Virus record (IMG/VR): IMGVR_UViG_3300048925_000598
Location: 1-56,176 of that record
Reading direction: 5' to 3' (one strand)
Length of the DNA: 56,176 bases
DNA from: a virus
Shown: in pieces, positions 55,529 through 56,176 of the stretch
Numbering within the stretch: the first letter of the stretch is position 1
How the letters are laid out: each line of letters begins with the position of its first letter
Translations under genes and position numbers: made by a program
The notes under the pieces: model-generated
Told to the model about the DNA's origin: nothing
The model's database searches: none
The model's input: the letters and a program-made list of their open reading frames with translations, nothing else

Positions 55529-56176
55529 TCAGGCTTGTTCATGGGGTGCTCCTGCATTGGTCCCGACATCCTTCAGAGCCGCATCGCGAGCGGCGTTGAG
55601 TTCGGCCATGGCGTCGTGCGATCCGCCGGGGCGGTCGGGATGCCGTTCTTTCGACAGACGGCGATATGCGGCGTCTATGTTCTCGGCAACGACCGGGCCG
55701 CTGGTGATAATGCCGAGCACATCTCGCCATGGACGCTTGGCGCCGGGCGGCGGCAATGCGGCAAAGCCGGTGAACATCTCGGCTACCGACGCGACCCCGT
55801 GGCGCTCAATCTTCCTCGTCGCCTCGATATGCGCAGCCACCGCCGCGATATTGTCAGCCACTCGGTCATAGGTGTCGCACGGCATGCAATGCGGCTTACC
55901 GGCGAGTTGAAAATAGACGGCTACGCCGGGGTCAATCGGCTCCGACTGCCCGCTGCGCGGGAGACCGTTGAGCTTCAATTCGAGGTTCGAGGACAGGACC
56001 GGTAGGCGGGCGCCTAGCGCCGCCAGTTCGCCCTGAAGCCGAGTGACCGCCTCGCTGATCGTCAGCTTGGTCTTGGAGCCGGTTCGACCCGTTGTGCCGA
56101 ATGACGCTGATTTACGCAGCGTCTTGCGCGGGCGTCCGGCAGGCCATTGAAGAGGATAGGCCTGGGTCTCGCTCAC
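55529..56176 (-). CDS. Phage J-domain protein (DnaJ-like), at the window edge
   Basis: A 215-residue protein beginning with GTG at the edge (SETQAYPLQWPAGRPRKT), an opening common in alphaproteobacterial phages, so it is probably complete. The C-terminus (about 148-205) is a J domain: WRDVLGIITSG ... IDAAYRRLSKERHPDRPGG with the HPD motif that stimulates Hsp70 ATPase. The middle part has conserved VLSSNLELKLNGLPR and DPGVAVYFQLAGKPH. It may recruit host DnaK for phage replication or assembly. Confidence 0.85.
   Translation of the reverse strand: MSETQAYPLQWPAGRPRKTLRKSASFGTTGRTGSKTKLTISEAVTRLQGELAALGARLPVLSSNLELKLNGLPRSGQSEPIDPGVAVYFQLAGKPHCMPCDTYDRVADNIAAVAAHIEATRKIERHGVASVAEMFTGFAALPPPGAKRPWRDVLGIITSGPVVAENIDAAYRRLSKERHPDRPGGSHDAMAELNAARDAALKDVGTNAGAPHEQA

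Larger units (their letters stand above)
54199..55542 (-). pseudogene. Small phage accessory gene split by the tnpB element
   Basis: The 5' part begins at 55542 (MNKPDMIERVAAETERTTTP) with AGGAG upstream, overlapping the J-domain gene by 14 bases. The 3' part ends at 54199 with STKYLQKEME. Between them lies the tnpB element on the opposite strand. The joined minus-strand frame happens to stay open through the antisense of tnpB, giving a 447-codon frame, but its middle is antisense sequence and not real protein. The original gene was probably 40-90 codons. Confidence 0.6.
793..56176. mobile_element. Temperate podovirus-type prophage, right end outside the window
   Basis: A continuous set of phage modules runs in a functional order: integration, early leftward genes, repressor/Cro switch, recombination and replication, packaging, capsid, short tail with internal virion proteins, fibres, lysis, and a leftward accessory operon. 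Tail tubular A and B proteins, large internal virion proteins and the absence of a tape-measure or sheath gene indicate a short-tailed virion. No capsid, packaging or lysis gene looks broken, so the prophage may be inducible. One accessory gene is split by a tnpB element near the right end. Confidence 0.93.

Noticed and set aside
54199-55569. A 456-codon minus-strand frame covering the tnpB gene
   Set aside because: Its centre is the antisense of tnpB, which has all family motifs. Only the two ends look like real phage protein, so it is reported as a split gene.
1-56176. CRISPR array
   Set aside because: No set of regularly spaced short repeats was seen. The only direct repeat pair noted is inside the mosaic early gene.

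Overview
The window is the left junction and nearly all of a temperate, short-tailed (podovirus-type) prophage in a high-GC alphaproteobacterium, most likely a Rhizobiales-type host. The host assignment is an inference. It rests on base composition, on gene families typical of alphaproteobacterial phages (GapR/DUF2312, DUF3309, a J-domain phage protein, MT-A70 and MazG small genes) and on the flanking chromosomal 3-methyladenine DNA glycosylase. The chromosome occupies about the first 790 bases: the glycosylase, then a CAT-anticodon tRNA that appears to be the integration site. Everything after it reads as phage to the end of the window. No second attachment site is visible, so the prophage continues beyond position 56176.

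Layout. At 854-6690 is a leftward early operon: tyrosine integrase, excisionase-like HTH protein, tiny membrane proteins, an orphan cytosine-5 methyltransferase, a mosaic Ea22-like protein and a Lar-like zinc ribbon. At 6989-8000 is the lysogeny switch: a short XRE repressor and a divergent Cro-like protein, bracketed by two mirror-image operator/promoter modules built from 17-bp sites (GTCACG-N5-CGTGAC). At 8005-20303 is the replication, recombination and DNA-modification region: HNH-AP2 protein, GapR homologue, ERF annealing protein, YqaJ exonuclease, Rha-like regulator, HNH nuclease, RusA resolvase, DnaA domain-IV-like protein, MT-A70 methylase, replisome-organiser-like protein, MazG-like hydrolase and many small genes. 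At 20308-39743 is the packaging and virion region: TerS, TerL, portal, scaffold, HK97-fold capsid, tail tubular A and B, GNAT-like protein and internal virion proteins, one carrying a GH24-type lysozyme domain. A two-gene leftward moron interrupts the late region at 39740-40347. Host recognition follows at 40446-49195, with two tandem tail-fibre modules sharing an N-terminal domain and an SGNH-hydrolase tail protein. The lysis cassette at 49225-51570 holds a DUF3309 protein, a holin candidate, a GH19 endolysin and nested Rz/Rz1 spanins. From 52916 to the end is a leftward operon of small accessory genes, one of them split by a tnpB-only transposable element.

How it works together. The two operator modules should let one repressor shut both the leftward operon (integration/excision, anti-restriction) and the rightward operon (Cro, then replication). 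The early rightward genes supply recombination and replication functions. The late genes build a capsid with a short tail that carries internal proteins, a peptidoglycan hydrolase and at least two alternative fibres.

Most notable observations: the duplicated, mirrored operator/promoter module; a tnpB element with intact RuvC residues sitting inside a phage gene, where its guide RNA could target the uninterrupted allele of related phages; a folded non-coding element beside the terminase genes; tandem fibre modules; and a 35-bp direct repeat that frames an exact 54-codon module in a mosaic early protein.
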